64,000 bases of DNA from Gammaproteobacteria bacterium (lineage in GTDB: Bacteria; Pseudomonadota; Gammaproteobacteria; Steroidobacterales; Foliamicaceae). Location: assembly GCA_009838035.1 (NCBI GenBank), contig VXSK01000005.1:1-64000 (forward strand). The letters run 5' to 3'. Under the pieces are notes generated by a model that was given only the letters and a program-made list of their open reading frames with translations, was not told the origin of the DNA and ran no database searches. Within the stretch, counting starts at the first letter, position 1. Each line of letters opens with the position of its first letter. Shown piece after piece: positions 28,073 to 38,651 of the stretch. The position numbers and the translations under genes were made by a program.

Positions 28073-28663
28073 TTAACTTTCGCCGCCGGTGGGTTGCGGC
28101 GCCCTTTGCATGGCCACACGGCCGGAGCGTGCGACTTCCACGATCCCGTGCGTTCTCATCAGGTTGACGAAGGCATCCACCTTCTTGGTCGGCCCCACGA
28201 TCTCCAGGGCCAGGATGTCCGGCGTCACGTCCACGACCCTGCCGCGAAAGATCTCGTTGATCTGCAGGATCTCCGAGCGCTTCTCGCCGGTGCAGCGTAC
28301 CTGGATCATGCACAGCTCCCGCTCGACGAAATCCGTGCCGGTGACATCGTGCACCTCGATCGTATCCACCAGCCGGTTGAGCTGGCGGATGATTTGCGAG
28401 ATGACGCGGTCGTTGCCGCTGGTGACGATGCAGATGCGCGAAATCGTCGGATCGTCGGTCACGCCCACGGTCACGCTGTCGATATTGAAACCGCGGGCGG
28501 AGAACATGTTGACCACCCGGATCAGCGCGCCCATGGAGTTCTCCAGCAGCACGTTGATGATGTGCTGCTGGGCCTGTGGGGGCGCGCCCGGCTCCACCGG
28601 TTCGCCCGCCGCCCGCTTGCGGATCAGCTGCTGCGGAGTCAGCGTGATGGCTTCGTCGTTCAT
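28073..28663 (-). CDS. ilvN: Acetolactate synthase small (regulatory) subunit
   Basis: A 196-residue ACT-domain protein. [29 protein letters not shown] and the [21 protein letters not shown] segment are diagnostic of IlvN/IlvH. It binds the large subunit and confers valine feedback control. The N-terminus has about 27 extra polar residues before the ACT domain. Its start overlaps the end of ilvB by 4 nt. Confidence 0.94.
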   Translation of the reverse strand: MNDEAITLTPQQLIRKRAAGEPVEPGAPPQAQQHIINVLLENSMGALIRVVNMFSARGFNIDSVTVGVTDDPTISRICIVTSGNDRVISQIIRQLNRLVDTIEVHDVTGTDFVERELCMIQVRCTGEKRSEILQINEIFRGRVVDVTPDILALEIVGPTKKVDAFVNLMRTHGIVEVARSGRVAMQRAPQPTGGES

Positions 28664-30456
28664 ACGAAGGTCTCCGGCGCGTGCCGGGACGTGATCATCT
28701 CGTCCGACGACTTGCCGGCCGGGACCATCGGGAACACCATCTCTTCCTTTACGACCCGGAACTCCATGACTACCGGCCGGTCATTGATTTCCCAGGCCTT
28801 CTCGATCACGTCATCCACCTGGTCCGGGCTCTCGGCGCGCAGGGCCGCGCAGCGGCTGGCGCGCGCCAGTTGCACGAAGTCCGGGTTGGTGTCGGTAAGG
28901 TCGGTGTGGCTGAAGCGGTTCTCATGGAAAAGCTCCTGCCACTGGCGCACCATCCCCAGGAAGTTGTTGTTCATGATCACAACTTTCAGCGGGATCTTGT
29001 GCGCCGACGCCACTGCGAGTTCCTGCGCGTTCATCATGAAACCGCCATCGCCGTTGATCGAGATCACGGTCTTGCCGATACCGTAGGCGCGCATGCCGAA
29101 GCCCGCACCCAGGGCCGCAGGCAGCGAGAACCCCATCGTCCCCAGGCCGCCGGAGGTGATATGCGATCGCGGCTGCGTGTACTTCAGGTACTGTGCGGCC
29201 CACATCTGGTTCTGGCCCACGTCGGTGCACACGACTGCATCGCCGCCCGACTTCGCCCGAAGGCGCTCCAGCACGTATTGCGGCCGCAACTCGCCGTCGT
29301 CGGCGTAGGTCAGCGGGCATTCGTCGCGCCAGTCCTGGATCTTGTTCAGCCAGCGCTTGACCTTCTTGGGCTTGACCAGCGGGCGCAGCCGCTCCAGCAC
29401 CGCTTTCACGTCCGCATTGAACGCCAGGTCGGCGTAGATGTTCTTGGAAATGCAGGACTTGTCGATCTCGATATGAATGACCGCGGCGTGCGGCGCCCAG
29501 CGGTCCACCATGCCGGTTACGCGGTCGTCGAAGCGCGCGCCCACGGCGATGATGAGATCGGCGTGCTGCACCGCCTGGTTGGCCCACCACATGCCATGCA
29601 TGCCCAGCATGCCCAGCGACAGCGGGTCGTCCTCGGGGAACGCGCCCAGTCCGTGCAGGCTGGTGGTGACCGGAATGTTCATATGGCGCGCGAACTCGGT
29701 CAGCACTCCCGCGGCGTTGGAATTGATCGTGCCGCCGCCCACGTACAGCAGCGGGCGCTGCGATTTCTCGATCATCCTGACCGCGCGGCGCAGCCGGATC
29801 TCGTCGCATTCGTCGGGGACCGAGTAACCGCGCATGTGGATTTCTTCGTCGAACTGGAATACGCCCTCGGCCATCAGTACGTCCTTGGGCAGGTCCACCA
29901 CGACCGGCCCCGGCCGCCCGGTGCGGGCAAGGTGGTAGGCCTCGTGCACGATGCGCGGGATGTCGTCCGGCGAGCGCACCAGGTAGTTGTGCTTGGTAAT
30001 GCTGCGGGTCACGCCGAGCGTGTCGGTTTCCTGGAAGGCGTCGTTGCCGATCAGCGGCATGGGGACCTGGCCCGTGAAAACCACGATGGGGACCGAATCC
30101 ATGAACGCGTCGGCAATGCCGGTCACGGTATTGGTCGCGCCGGGGCCGCTGGTCACGAGCACGGTTCCGACCTGCCCGGTGGCCTTGGCATAGCCCTCGG
30201 CCGCATGCGTGCCGCCTTGCTCGTGCCGCACCAGTACATGCTCGAAATTCGGCTGTACGCGCGCCATTTCGTCATATACGTGAATTACCGCGCCGCCGGG
30301 ATGTCCGAAGACAACCCGCGCATCCTCCGCTTCCAGCGCGTGGAGAAAAATCTCCGCGCCCGACATCTTCTTGCCGATGTATTGCTGCACGGCGTCCCTG
30401 CCTCGCAGACGCTGCGGCGTTTCCGCCACCGCCGCGGCAGTGCTGGTGCTAGACAT
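28660..30456 (-). CDS. ilvB: Acetolactate synthase large (catalytic) subunit
   Basis: A 598-residue thiamine-diphosphate enzyme. Landmarks are the catalytic Glu in [15 protein letters not shown], the FAD/central domain, and the ThDP/Mg motif [15 protein letters not shown]...NNN. It condenses pyruvate with pyruvate or 2-ketobutyrate in Val/Leu/Ile synthesis. I prefer the ATG at 30456 (MSSTST), which has GAGGAA upstream and overlaps the ilvD stop by 8 nt; ATG 30471 is in frame. The extra N-terminal 35 residues before [10 protein letters not shown] are variable. Confidence 0.94.
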   Translation of the reverse strand: MSSTSTAAAVAETPQRLRGRDAVQQYIGKKMSGAEIFLHALEAEDARVVFGHPGGAVIHVYDEMARVQPNFEHVLVRHEQGGTHAAEGYAKATGQVGTVLVTSGPGATNTVTGIADAFMDSVPIVVFTGQVPMPLIGNDAFQETDTLGVTRSITKHNYLVRSPDDIPRIVHEAYHLARTGRPGPVVVDLPKDVLMAEGVFQFDEEIHMRGYSVPDECDEIRLRRAVRMIEKSQRPLLYVGGGTINSNAAGVLTEFARHMNIPVTTSLHGLGAFPEDDPLSLGMLGMHGMWWANQAVQHADLIIAVGARFDDRVTGMVDRWAPHAAVIHIEIDKSCISKNIYADLAFNADVKAVLERLRPLVKPKKVKRWLNKIQDWRDECPLTYADDGELRPQYVLERLRAKSGGDAVVCTDVGQNQMWAAQYLKYTQPRSHITSGGLGTMGFSLPAALGAGFGMRAYGIGKTVISINGDGGFMMNAQELAVASAHKIPLKVVIMNNNFLGMVRQWQELFHENRFSHTDLTDTNPDFVQLARASRCAALRAESPDQVDDVIEKAWEINDRPVVMEFRVVKEEMVFPMVPAGKSSDEMITSRHAPETFV

Positions 30457-32182
30457 GGGTAAGTTCCTCATGACGTTCGGAAGCTTTGCGCGCCCCGGCC
30501 CCTTCGGGACCGCCCACGCGCAGGATGGCGCCGGTGGAAGCGCTGGTCACGAAATGCGTGTAGCGCTCCAGCCAGCCACCCTTTATTTTCGGGCGGAACG
30601 GCTTGAGCCGTTCGCGTCGGCGTTCGAGTTCATCCGGGTCGACCATCAGGTCCACCCGCCGTTGCTTCAGGTCTATGACGATGCGATCGCCCGGCTCGAC
30701 CAGCGCGATGGGTCCCCCGGCGGCTGCCTCGGGCGAGACATGACCCACCGAAAGACCGCGGGTTGCGCCGGAAAACCGCCCGTCGGTCAACAGGGCGGCG
30801 GCGGTATCCAGACCCATACCGGCGATTGCCGAAGTCGGCTGCAGCATTTCCGGCATGCCGGGACCGCCGCGCGGACCCTCGTAGCGAATGATGACCACGT
30901 CGCCCTCGCGCACCTCGCCGGCCATGATTCCCTCCACGGCTTCGTCCTGCGATTCGTAGATGCGCGCGCGGCCTTCGAACCGCTGCAGGTGCTCCGGCAC
31001 CGCGCCGACCTTGATGATTGCACCCTCCGGCGCCAGTGAGCCGAACAGCACGCTCAGGCCCCCGGTGGCGCGAAACGCGGTGGCGCGATCGCGAATCACC
31101 GCCCGGTTCTGCACCTCGGCATCCCTCAGTCGCTCGCCGAAGTTTCCGGCCACGGTCGGCCGGTCCGAGTTCAGAACGCCGATGGCGTCCAGTTCCTTCA
31201 GGATGGCCTGCACGCCCCCCGCCTGCTCCACGTCTTCCATGTGCACGTCCGGAGTGGCCGGCGAAACCTTGCATATGTAGGGCACGCGGTCGGCCATGCG
31301 GTTGATCCGGTCCAGGTCGTAGGGCACTTCCGCTTCGTGCGTGGCCGCCAGCAGGTGCAGCACCGTGTTGGTGGAACCGCCCATCGCCATATCGAGCGCG
31401 AAGCCGTCGTCGAAGGCGTCGGCGGTGACGATATCGCGGGGCTTGAGATCCTGTTCGACAAGTTCCACTACGCGTGCGCCGGCCTTTCGCACCAGTTTCT
31501 CGCGGCGCGGATCCACGGCCAGGATGGAACCGTTGCCGGGCAGCGCCAGGCCCAGCGCCTCGACCAGGCAGTTCATGGAGTTGGCGGTGAACATGCCCGA
31601 GCATGAGCCGCAGGTGGGGCAGCTCAGTTGCTCGAGTTGGGCGAGTTCCTCATCGCTCATGTCGCCCTTCTGGTGGCGTCCCACCGCCTCGAACACGCTG
31701 GCCAGGTCCACCTTGTCGCCGCCGGGCAGTTTGCCGGCCTTCATCGGACCGCCGGACACGAACACCGTCGGAATGTTGATCCGAAGCGCCCCCATCAGCA
31801 TTCCGGGCACGATCTTGTCGCAGTTCGATATGCACACCAGGCCGTCCAGCCAGTGGGCCTGTGCCATGGTCTCGACCGAGTCGGCGATCAGTTCGCGCGA
31901 CGGCAGCGAGTAGCGCATGCCGATGTGGCCCATCGCGATGCCGTCGTCCACGCCGATGGTGTTGAACTCGAACGGAACGCCGCCCGCTTCACGGACCGCG
32001 TCGCGGGCGATGGCGCCGAGCTTCTGCAGGTGTACATGGCCGGGAATCAGCTCCACGAACGAGTTGCAGATGCCGATGAACGGGCGCTCGAAGTCTTCGT
32101 CCGAACGCACGATGCCGGTCGCGCGCAGCAACGAACGGTGTGGCGCTCTTTCGATGCCACGCTTTACGGTGTCGCTTCTCAT
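30449..32182 (-). CDS. ilvD: Dihydroxy-acid dehydratase
   Basis: A 577-residue IlvD/Edd enzyme catalysing the third common step of branched-chain amino acid synthesis. Cluster-ligand cysteines are visible in [11 protein letters not shown] and TCGSCSGMF. The C-terminus contains [19 protein letters not shown]. It is the first gene of the ilv operon. Edd is less likely because of the surrounding ilvBNC genes and the SGGPM motif. The length is close to the shorter bacterial IlvD class. Confidence 0.95.
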   Translation of the reverse strand: MRSDTVKRGIERAPHRSLLRATGIVRSDEDFERPFIGICNSFVELIPGHVHLQKLGAIARDAVREAGGVPFEFNTIGVDDGIAMGHIGMRYSLPSRELIADSVETMAQAHWLDGLVCISNCDKIVPGMLMGALRINIPTVFVSGGPMKAGKLPGGDKVDLASVFEAVGRHQKGDMSDEELAQLEQLSCPTCGSCSGMFTANSMNCLVEALGLALPGNGSILAVDPRREKLVRKAGARVVELVEQDLKPRDIVTADAFDDGFALDMAMGGSTNTVLHLLAATHEAEVPYDLDRINRMADRVPYICKVSPATPDVHMEDVEQAGGVQAILKELDAIGVLNSDRPTVAGNFGERLRDAEVQNRAVIRDRATAFRATGGLSVLFGSLAPEGAIIKVGAVPEHLQRFEGRARIYESQDEAVEGIMAGEVREGDVVIIRYEGPRGGPGMPEMLQPTSAIAGMGLDTAAALLTDGRFSGATRGLSVGHVSPEAAAGGPIALVEPGDRIVIDLKQRRVDLMVDPDELERRRERLKPFRPKIKGGWLERYTHFVTSASTGAILRVGGPEGAGARKASERHEELTHV

Positions 32183-32210
32183 TGTTCCAGGCCTGGTGTC
32201 ACCTGTGCCG

Positions 32211-32264
32211 GCGCAATGCGCCAGCCAAGCAAAACATCTTACATCAGACGCCGTTGTAACGGCT
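32211..32264 (-). promoter_or_regulatory. Paired inverted repeats upstream of ilvD
   Basis: The 134-bp gap before ilvD holds GGCGCA-A-TGCGCC (32211-32223) and GCCGTT-GT-AACGGC (32251-32264), set in locally AT-richer DNA. They may be operator or attenuator parts controlling the ilv operon, or belong to the efflux gene side. I could not fit a convincing -35/-10 pair or a leader peptide rich in Ile, Val or Leu. Confidence 0.3.
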
Positions 32265-32316
32265 TGTTATGGACAATTTTGCGCTGCGCCAAACAGCTGC
32301 GTTTATTGGCGATTGG

Positions 32317-33753
32317 CTATCCGCCGTCGCTGCGCCAGCCGCCCCCGAGGGACTGGTAGAGGCTGACGATGGCGTTGAGGTGGGCGCGCTTGTTGCTGAG
32401 CACGTTGTTGCGGGCGCTGTAGAGGAAGTCCTGTGCGGTGAGGACGCGCTGGTAGTCGATCACGCCTTCGCGGTAGCGCACTTCGGCGATCCGCAGGGAC
32501 TCCTCGGCGCGTCTTAGGTCTTCCAGCGCGATCCTGCTGAGCGAGTCGAGCAACTCGATGTTGCCCAGCGCGATTTCGATGTCGTTGAACGCGCGGATGA
32601 CGATTTCGCGATAACTGGCCAGCGACGAGTCCATCGCCAACCGGGCGCTTTCCCTGGCACGTCCGCGGCGGCCGAAATCGAACACGTTCTGCACCAGCGA
32701 GGCGCTCAGGGAGGCCGCGACGCTGTTGTCCGATGTCAATTTGCGCAGGTCGCTGCTCGCGGTGTTGGCGGACGCGGTCAGCGAGATTCCGGGCAGCAGC
32801 GCGTTGCGCGCGATGGCCACGTTGGCGCGCGCCTGGCGCAGGTTCATTTCGGCCTGCACGATGTCGGGGCGGCGGATGAGCAGCTCCGAGGGCAGGCCGG
32901 GAACTACCGAAGGCGTAAGCAAACCGTCGAGCGTGGTGGCTTGCACGTCGAAATTGCGAACCGGTTCGGCCACCAGCAGGGCCAGCGCAGCCCGCGCGGC
33001 GTATTCCTCCTGGCGCAATTGGGAGAGCCTGTTGCGCTGCCTCTGCACGGCGATCTGCTGCTGAAGCGCGTCGATGGGAGTAAGCACGCCCGCTTCTACG
33101 CGCGCACGGGTGATGCGCTCAATCGCTTCCGCGTTCTGCAGATTGAGTCTCGCCGCCTCGATCTGATCGCGGGCGTGAAGGATCCGGAAATACGTAGAGG
33201 CGGCGGTGCCCAGCAGACTAAGCCGGGTGGCGGCGAGTTGCGCCGCGGCCGATTCATATGCGGCTTCGGCAGCCTCGAAACGGTATGGCTTGCTGAGGAT
33301 GTCCGCGTAACTCAGGCTCAGAGTCAGGCTCCCGGAATCGGAAGCGTCGTCCCGAAATGCGCCTCCGGGCGGGGCGGATCCGCTATAGCGGCCGGACGCG
33401 TTGAAATCGACCACCGGGGTGGGGTAGAGGTCGAAGCCGGCGTCGATCAGCGCCAATTGCGCCTGCCTCAAGTTGCGTTCGGCGTTCTCAAGGCTCAGGT
33501 TGCGCTCCTGTACCTGCTGCATCAGGTCGCGCAATTCGCCGCTGCCGAAGGCGTCCCACCATTCCTCGCCCGGCCACTCGCCGGTCGGGGCCTCGCTCCA
33601 GTCCGGCGGCGTGTCCGCATCCAGCGCGGGCATGGAAATGGTGGAGCAGCCCGCCAGCGCAATGGCTGCCAGCAGCGGCGCACAGGGCCGCACTATTGCG
33701 GTGATTCGCGATTTCCCGTTCAGGGTGGCGAACTTCCAAGCAACTGTTTGCAT
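32317..33753 (-). CDS. Outer-membrane efflux lipoprotein, NodT/OprM (TolC-like) family
   Basis: A 478-residue outer membrane factor with a lipobox LAGC (near residues 33-36) and two TolC-type repeats. The segments ERNLSLENAERNLRQAQ and RPDIVQAEMNLRQARANVAIARN are family signatures. It would form the exit duct for the MacA/MacB-like proteins encoded just upstream, with 28 bp between the genes. The substrate is unknown. Confidence 0.92.
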   Translation of the reverse strand: MQTVAWKFATLNGKSRITAIVRPCAPLLAAIALAGCSTISMPALDADTPPDWSEAPTGEWPGEEWWDAFGSGELRDLMQQVQERNLSLENAERNLRQAQLALIDAGFDLYPTPVVDFNASGRYSGSAPPGGAFRDDASDSGSLTLSLSYADILSKPYRFEAAEAAYESAAAQLAATRLSLLGTAASTYFRILHARDQIEAARLNLQNAEAIERITRARVEAGVLTPIDALQQQIAVQRQRNRLSQLRQEEYAARAALALLVAEPVRNFDVQATTLDGLLTPSVVPGLPSELLIRRPDIVQAEMNLRQARANVAIARNALLPGISLTASANTASSDLRKLTSDNSVAASLSASLVQNVFDFGRRGRARESARLAMDSSLASYREIVIRAFNDIEIALGNIELLDSLSRIALEDLRRAEESLRIAEVRYREGVIDYQRVLTAQDFLYSARNNVLSNKRAHLNAIVSLYQSLGGGWRSDGG

Positions 33754-33781
33754 CTCGCTTCCTCGTTACGGTTTACGGATA

Positions 33782-35725
33782 TTACGCTCGCAGCGCTGCC
33801 ACCGGGTCCATGCCGGCGGCCCGCCGCGCCGGCGCGAAACCGAATATCACACCCGTCAGCGTTGCGCAGGACAGCCCCACAAGCAGAATCCAGGGCGTAA
33901 ACGCCACAAACGCCATGGGCGTGAAACTGTTGACCAGAGCTCCCAGCCCCAGCGCGGCGATCAACCCGACGGCGCCGCCCAGCCCCGCGACCATTGCGGC
34001 CTCGCAGATGAACTGCATCAGTATGTCGCGCTCGCGCGCGCCGATGGCCATGCGCAGCCCGATTTCGCGGGTACGTTCGGCCACCGAAGCCAGCATGATG
34101 TTCATTACGCCGATGCCGGCCACCACCAGCGAAATGCCTCCGATGGCGCCGAACACGAGGCTCCCAATCCGGCCGATGTTGTTCTGGGCCTCCAGTATCT
34201 GCTCCTGATTGGCTATCCGAAACGCGCCTCTTCCGTGAAGCCGGCTCAGCAGCGCCTCGATCGCATTCTGGACCGTCTCAACCTGGTCCGTATCCGCGGC
34301 GACAACCTGAATCGAGTCCAGGTTGTCGCGGCCGAACAATCGCGCCGCGCCGGTCATCAGCGGTACATGGGCGGACCGCTGCTGGAAGTCGAAGGCGCCG
34401 AAAGTGCTCTCGTTTCGCTTCAGCACGCCGATAACCTGGTACGGCTCGCCGTTGATCAGCACGTACTCGCCCACCGCCCGGGCACGTTCGCCGAACAGGT
34501 CGCCCGCCAGCAGCCCGCCCAGAATCACAACCGGGGCATAGCTTTCGCTGTGCGCCTCGTCGAAGAATGCACCTTCGGCCAGGATCAGGCCGCGCTCCTG
34601 CATCGCCCGGCCGGTGGTGGCCGTGACGCGCGCGAATTGGCTGTTGTTCCCTCCAACCAGAGTCCCGCCGCCGCTCATTTCAGGCGCCACTGAAAGCAGG
34701 TTGGGGATTTGCGAACGGATCGCATCGGCGTCACTCAGCGTGAGCGGCCTGCTGTTTTCGCCGAAGCGGGGACTGATCGTGATGCCGGCGCCGCCGAGTT
34801 GCCGGATAGTGTCCGTTAACGAGTTGCGCATGCCCTGGGCGACGCCGAGCATGGCCGTGACCGAGAACACCCCGATGACAATGCCCAGCAGCGTAAGCGC
34901 TGTGCGCGACTTGTTTCCGCGCAACGTGCGCCGCGCGGTTCGCGCGCTTTCCGCCAGCGATGCCACCGGGGCCTGTATGCGCTGCGAGGGGGCGCGCGCC
35001 GCGCTAACGGCCGAAACTTGCCGACCCGGGTTGGGACCCGTGTCGCTTGTCACGCGGCCGTCCAGAAGCTCGATGCGCCGCCGCGCATAGCGGGCCACGG
35101 TCGGATCGTGCGTGACCAGGATCACCGTGCGTCCGCGCTCGGACAGTGCGGCCAGTTGCGCCATGATTTCCTTGCCGTTGCGCGAATCCACCGAGCCCGT
35201 GGGCTCGTCGGCCAGCACGACTGCCGCACCGTTCATCAGCGCCCGCCCGATGGCCACGCGCTGTCGCTCGCCGCCCGACAGTTCATTGGGATGATGGCCG
35301 GTGCGATGCGCCAGGCCCAGCGTCGAAAGCAATTCCGCGGCTCGCGCCCAGCGAATGCGCCTGCGAATTCCCGCGTATATGGCCGGCATCTCGACGTTTT
35401 CCTGGGCCGTGACCATGCGCAGCAGGTTGTAGTCCTGGAACACGAACCCGAACGCTTCGCGTCGCAAGCGGGCGCGTTCATCGGAGCCGGCCGCATGAAC
35501 CGGCAGCCCGCTATAGAAATACTCGCCGTCGCTCGGTTGGTCGAGACAGCCGATGATGTTCATCAGCGTGGTCTTGCCGGACCCGGACGGGCCCATAACC
35601 GCCACGAACTCGCCGGCGTGTATGTCCAGGGTCACGCCCTTCAGCGCGCCTACTTCGGCGTCGCCGGCGCGGTACCGCCGGCCGACGTTTTCAAGCCTGA
35701 TCAGCGGCGGGCCGTTGTGCTCCAT
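33782..35725 (-). CDS. MacB-like ABC exporter (ATPase-permease fusion)
   Basis: A 647-residue fusion. The N-terminal ATPase has Walker A GPSGSGKTT, signature LSGGERQR and a D-loop of the PTGSVDSRNG type. It is followed by four membrane helices and a large periplasmic domain, ending PARRAAGMDPVAALRA. This is the MacB layout for lipopeptide, macrolide or toxin export with a TolC-type duct. A linker of about 40 residues joins the halves. Its start overlaps the stop of the adaptor gene by one base. Confidence 0.93.
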   Translation of the reverse strand: MEHNGPPLIRLENVGRRYRAGDAEVGALKGVTLDIHAGEFVAVMGPSGSGKTTLMNIIGCLDQPSDGEYFYSGLPVHAAGSDERARLRREAFGFVFQDYNLLRMVTAQENVEMPAIYAGIRRRIRWARAAELLSTLGLAHRTGHHPNELSGGERQRVAIGRALMNGAAVVLADEPTGSVDSRNGKEIMAQLAALSERGRTVILVTHDPTVARYARRRIELLDGRVTSDTGPNPGRQVSAVSAARAPSQRIQAPVASLAESARTARRTLRGNKSRTALTLLGIVIGVFSVTAMLGVAQGMRNSLTDTIRQLGGAGITISPRFGENSRPLTLSDADAIRSQIPNLLSVAPEMSGGGTLVGGNNSQFARVTATTGRAMQERGLILAEGAFFDEAHSESYAPVVILGGLLAGDLFGERARAVGEYVLINGEPYQVIGVLKRNESTFGAFDFQQRSAHVPLMTGAARLFGRDNLDSIQVVAADTDQVETVQNAIEALLSRLHGRGAFRIANQEQILEAQNNIGRIGSLVFGAIGGISLVVAGIGVMNIMLASVAERTREIGLRMAIGARERDILMQFICEAAMVAGLGGAVGLIAALGLGALVNSFTPMAFVAFTPWILLVGLSCATLTGVIFGFAPARRAAGMDPVAALRA

Positions 35726-37062
35726 CAGCCGCCGAAGAAGGCCGGAGTTTCAGGCATCGGCGGCTGCGGCGTTCCGGTCACCACGCGCTCGCCTTCCGAC
35801 AGGCCCGACAGCACCTCCACCTCGACGTCGTTGCTTACCCCCACGCGGATGGTTCGCGATTGCTGCCCGCCCTCGGCGTCCACCACCTGGACCGTGGCCT
35901 CCCGCCCCGGGGTCTCTGGCGACGTCCGGCCGCGATCGTCATCATTACCCGTTACGGGAGCCGCCGCCGCAGACTGCGCCCGGAGTCCCCGCCCCCGGAC
36001 TCCCCGTCCTCCGAACCGGCCCGGCCCGTCAAAGGCTGCTCCTTGCGCATACTGGCCCGCCGCGCTCATCGGCCCGTCGGCGAACGTTACTGCGCCTCGC
36101 GGCACCTTGAGAACTTCGCGCGCGGCTTCGACCACGAAGAACACCTTGGCGGTCATTCCCGGCAGCAGCGTGGCGTCCGGGTTTTCCACTGCCATGAGCG
36201 CGTCGAACTGCGCCAGTCCCGCTGCTCCGGTCGGCCCTTCCGGGATGGGCGAGATCTCCTTGAGTTTTCCCTGCCAGCGCCGCTCGCCGTCCGCCGGAGT
36301 GGTGAAGTAGGCGTCCATTCCCGCGGTCAGACGGCGCATGTCCGCTTCCGACACCTTGGCGCTGACATTGATGGTGCGCAGATCGCCAATCCGCAGGATC
36401 ACCGGCGCCGTCTGCGTCGCGTTGAGCGTCTGCCCTTCCTGCGCAAAGATGCTCACGATCGTGCCGTCGGCCGGCGCCGTGATGCGGGTGAAGTCCAGCA
36501 TCGCCCTGGCTTCCTCCATGCTGGCCTGCGCCTGTTCGATCTGCAGCAGGTGGCGCGCCAGGTTGGCCTCCGATTGCGCCAGGCTCAGCACCGCCTGGTC
36601 ATAGTCCCTCTCGGTGGTGGCCTGCGCCTGCATCATGCGCTCCTGGCGCTTGAGCTCGCTGCGGGCCATCACCAGGCTGGCTTCCTGTGAGGACGAAGCC
36701 GCCTGAAGGCTCTCCAGGCTGGCCTCCGCCGAAGTCACGCGGGTCCGGGCAATGAAGTCGTCGATCTCCGCCAGCGCATCGCCTTCCGAAACCACGTCTC
36801 CAAGGCTCACATGCAACTTGTTGAGCTGTCCCGACACCTGCGCGCCCACATCCACCAGACTGCCCGCCTCCAGCGTCCCGGAAGCCGCAATCAACTGCTC
36901 GATATCGCCCCGCACCACCGTGGCCGTGGTCGGAGGCGGAGGTGGCTCCGCGCCTTCCGGCCACAGGAACCATGCAACCACCCCAACAATCACGGCCAGC
37001 GTGATCGCCTTGGCGCGATTGCGCCGCAGCCATGCCGGAATTCCGCGGAACCTGCCTGTCAC
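35725..37062 (-). CDS. MacA-like periplasmic adaptor protein
   Basis: A 445-residue membrane fusion protein. It has one N-terminal anchor (about 18-33, ending FLWPEG), a lipoyl/barrel-sandwich region, a coiled-coil hairpin rich in Gln, Glu and Ala (about 100-165), and a beta-barrel. A Gly/Arg-rich, low-complexity insert near 345-375 (RFGGRGVRGRGLRA) is unusual for MacA. The order adaptor-MacB-OMF on one strand suggests a complete tripartite pump. Confidence 0.92.
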   Translation of the reverse strand: MTGRFRGIPAWLRRNRAKAITLAVIVGVVAWFLWPEGAEPPPPPTTATVVRGDIEQLIAASGTLEAGSLVDVGAQVSGQLNKLHVSLGDVVSEGDALAEIDDFIARTRVTSAEASLESLQAASSSQEASLVMARSELKRQERMMQAQATTERDYDQAVLSLAQSEANLARHLLQIEQAQASMEEARAMLDFTRITAPADGTIVSIFAQEGQTLNATQTAPVILRIGDLRTINVSAKVSEADMRRLTAGMDAYFTTPADGERRWQGKLKEISPIPEGPTGAAGLAQFDALMAVENPDATLLPGMTAKVFFVVEAAREVLKVPRGAVTFADGPMSAAGQYAQGAAFDGPGRFGGRGVRGRGLRAQSAAAAPVTGNDDDRGRTSPETPGREATVQVVDAEGGQQSRTIRVGVSNDVEVEVLSGLSEGERVVTGTPQPPMPETPAFFGG

Positions 37063-37127
37063 GCCGGCAGCCGCCTCACCTGCAGGGCCGATTTGCCGGC
37101 CAGGGCGGGCTGACCCCTGGTTTCCGC

Positions 37128-37592
37128 CTAGTAGGGCAGTGGGCGCGAGCTTGAAACCACGAGAGTGCGTGCGATCTTGTCATGCCAGCCCTGTTTTCTC
37201 TTGTCGAACGCCACCCAGATAAAGCCCAGACCCAACGGCAGCGCGGATACGAAATATCCAAGGTAACGCACGATGCATTGTAAAGGCGAAGCCGGCTCGC
37301 CGGTTTTCGCATTCACTATCTTTACCTTCACCAGCATCTTGCCGATCGTGGCCGATTTGAGGATCCAGAAGCCCACGGAGTAAACGGCGGGCAGCACCCA
37401 GTCAAAAAAGATTCGCTCGCGGGTCATGCCTTCCGTTGCTCCTTCCATTACCCATTCCAGGTAGCCTTGCCCGTACAGCAGGCGCACCGCCAGGAAGGTA
37501 ACGGCGAAAATGATGACGGTGTCCAGAATCATCGCCCCCAATCGAATCCAGAACCCGCCATACCGCGGATTCGCCGCATCGCCATCATTCAT
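37128..37592 (-). CDS. RDD-family membrane protein
   Basis: A 154-residue protein with RDD hallmarks: YGGFWIRLGAMILDTVIIF at the start (Arg, Asp), a second helix pair, and GKMLVKVKIVNAKTGEP before the last helix. About three membrane segments. RDD proteins have been linked to ion or stress transport in a few cases, but most have no known role. It lies 65 bp before the adaptor gene and may be the first gene of the efflux transcript. Confidence 0.85.
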   Translation of the reverse strand: MNDGDAANPRYGGFWIRLGAMILDTVIIFAVTFLAVRLLYGQGYLEWVMEGATEGMTRERIFFDWVLPAVYSVGFWILKSATIGKMLVKVKIVNAKTGEPASPLQCIVRYLGYFVSALPLGLGFIWVAFDKRKQGWHDKIARTLVVSSSRPLPY

Positions 37593-37769
37593 GCCTTACC
37601 TCCGTTCCGTTCAAAACCCGGATTCGTCAGAGTCGCTGCGCGTTCATGCGCCATCATACCGACGATTCGATGTTTCGCTCCGAAGGCTGCTACGAAGCGG
37701 CGCCCGGCCGGACTCCCTAGAGGATAGTATGGGAGCGGGTTTGGCCGAAAACTCGGCGAGGGGGAAGGC

Positions 37770-38627
37770 TTGAAGAAGGTTTGTTTCGGAGTGCTTGGCG
37801 CGCTCATCTTTGCGTTTCTCGGAGAAGCACAGGCGCAGGATTGGAGCAAGGAATACGAGACCACGAAGATTTCCGATCGCCTCTATACCTTCTGGCGCAG
37901 GGGAATCCGCAACATCTTCGTGGTCACGGACGAAGGGGTCATCGCTACCGATCCGATCAGCCCGGATGCCGCCGAAGTCTATCGGGCGGAAATCGCGAAG
38001 GTGACGGACCTTCCGGTGCGCTACGTGATCTACAGCCACGAGCACTGGGACCACGTGCTGGGCGGGCAGATCTTCAAGGCCGAGGGCGCCGAGTTCATCA
38101 GCCACGAGAACTGCCTGAAGTTCTTCTTCCGCAATCCGAACCCGGACCTCGTGATCCCGGACCGGACCATCTCCGGAAACACGCTTTTCAGCCTGGGCGG
38201 AGAGAGTTTCAATCTGCGCTATCTCGGCGAGAACCACGGCGATTGCCTGCTGGTATTCGACTTCCCCGAGGAGCGCGCGATCTACCTTGCGGACCTGGCG
38301 ACCGACGGGTTCATAGGCCTGGGCACAATGCCGGATTACGACATCATCGAGTATCTGCGGTCCCTGCGCGAAATCGAGGCCATGGACTTTGACCTGATGA
38401 TCGGCGCGCACGGACCGGCGCGCGCGGGCAAGGACGCGGTCGTGATCCGGCGGCGCTGGATGGAAACCATCATTGACGCGGTGGGCCGGGAACTGGAAGC
38501 CGGCACGCCGGTTGCCCGGATCCCGGCCAAGCTGCATTTTCCGGAATTCGAGCATCTGCGCGGTTACGAATCGCAATTGCCGTCCTTCGTGCTGCGGATG
38601 GCCCAGTTCCACGAGATGGGCTGGTAG
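37770..38627 (+). CDS. Secreted metallo-beta-lactamase-fold hydrolase
   Basis: A 285-residue MBL-fold protein with a signal peptide ending AQAQ-DW near residue 23. The zinc motif is SHEHWDH (His90, His92, Asp94, His95), with NHGDC and LADLATD downstream. Start is TTG 37770, supported by GAGGGGGAAGG and by the signal sequence beginning there. Substrate unknown: family members include lactonases, alkylsulfatases and quinoprotein-associated relatives. It stands alone upstream of mutM. Confidence 0.87.
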   Translation: MKKVCFGVLGALIFAFLGEAQAQDWSKEYETTKISDRLYTFWRRGIRNIFVVTDEGVIATDPISPDAAEVYRAEIAKVTDLPVRYVIYSHEHWDHVLGGQIFKAEGAEFISHENCLKFFFRNPNPDLVIPDRTISGNTLFSLGGESFNLRYLGENHGDCLLVFDFPEERAIYLADLATDGFIGLGTMPDYDIIEYLRSLREIEAMDFDLMIGAHGPARAGKDAVVIRRRWMETIIDAVGRELEAGTPVARIPAKLHFPEFEHLRGYESQLPSFVLRMAQFHEMGW

Positions 38628-38651
38628 CGCGCGGACCCGCGCGGAGGCAGC

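Noticed and set aside
28681..30462. Long plus-strand open frame (593 codons)
   Set aside because: It lies entirely antisense to ilvB and has no recognisable motif; ilvB is certain.
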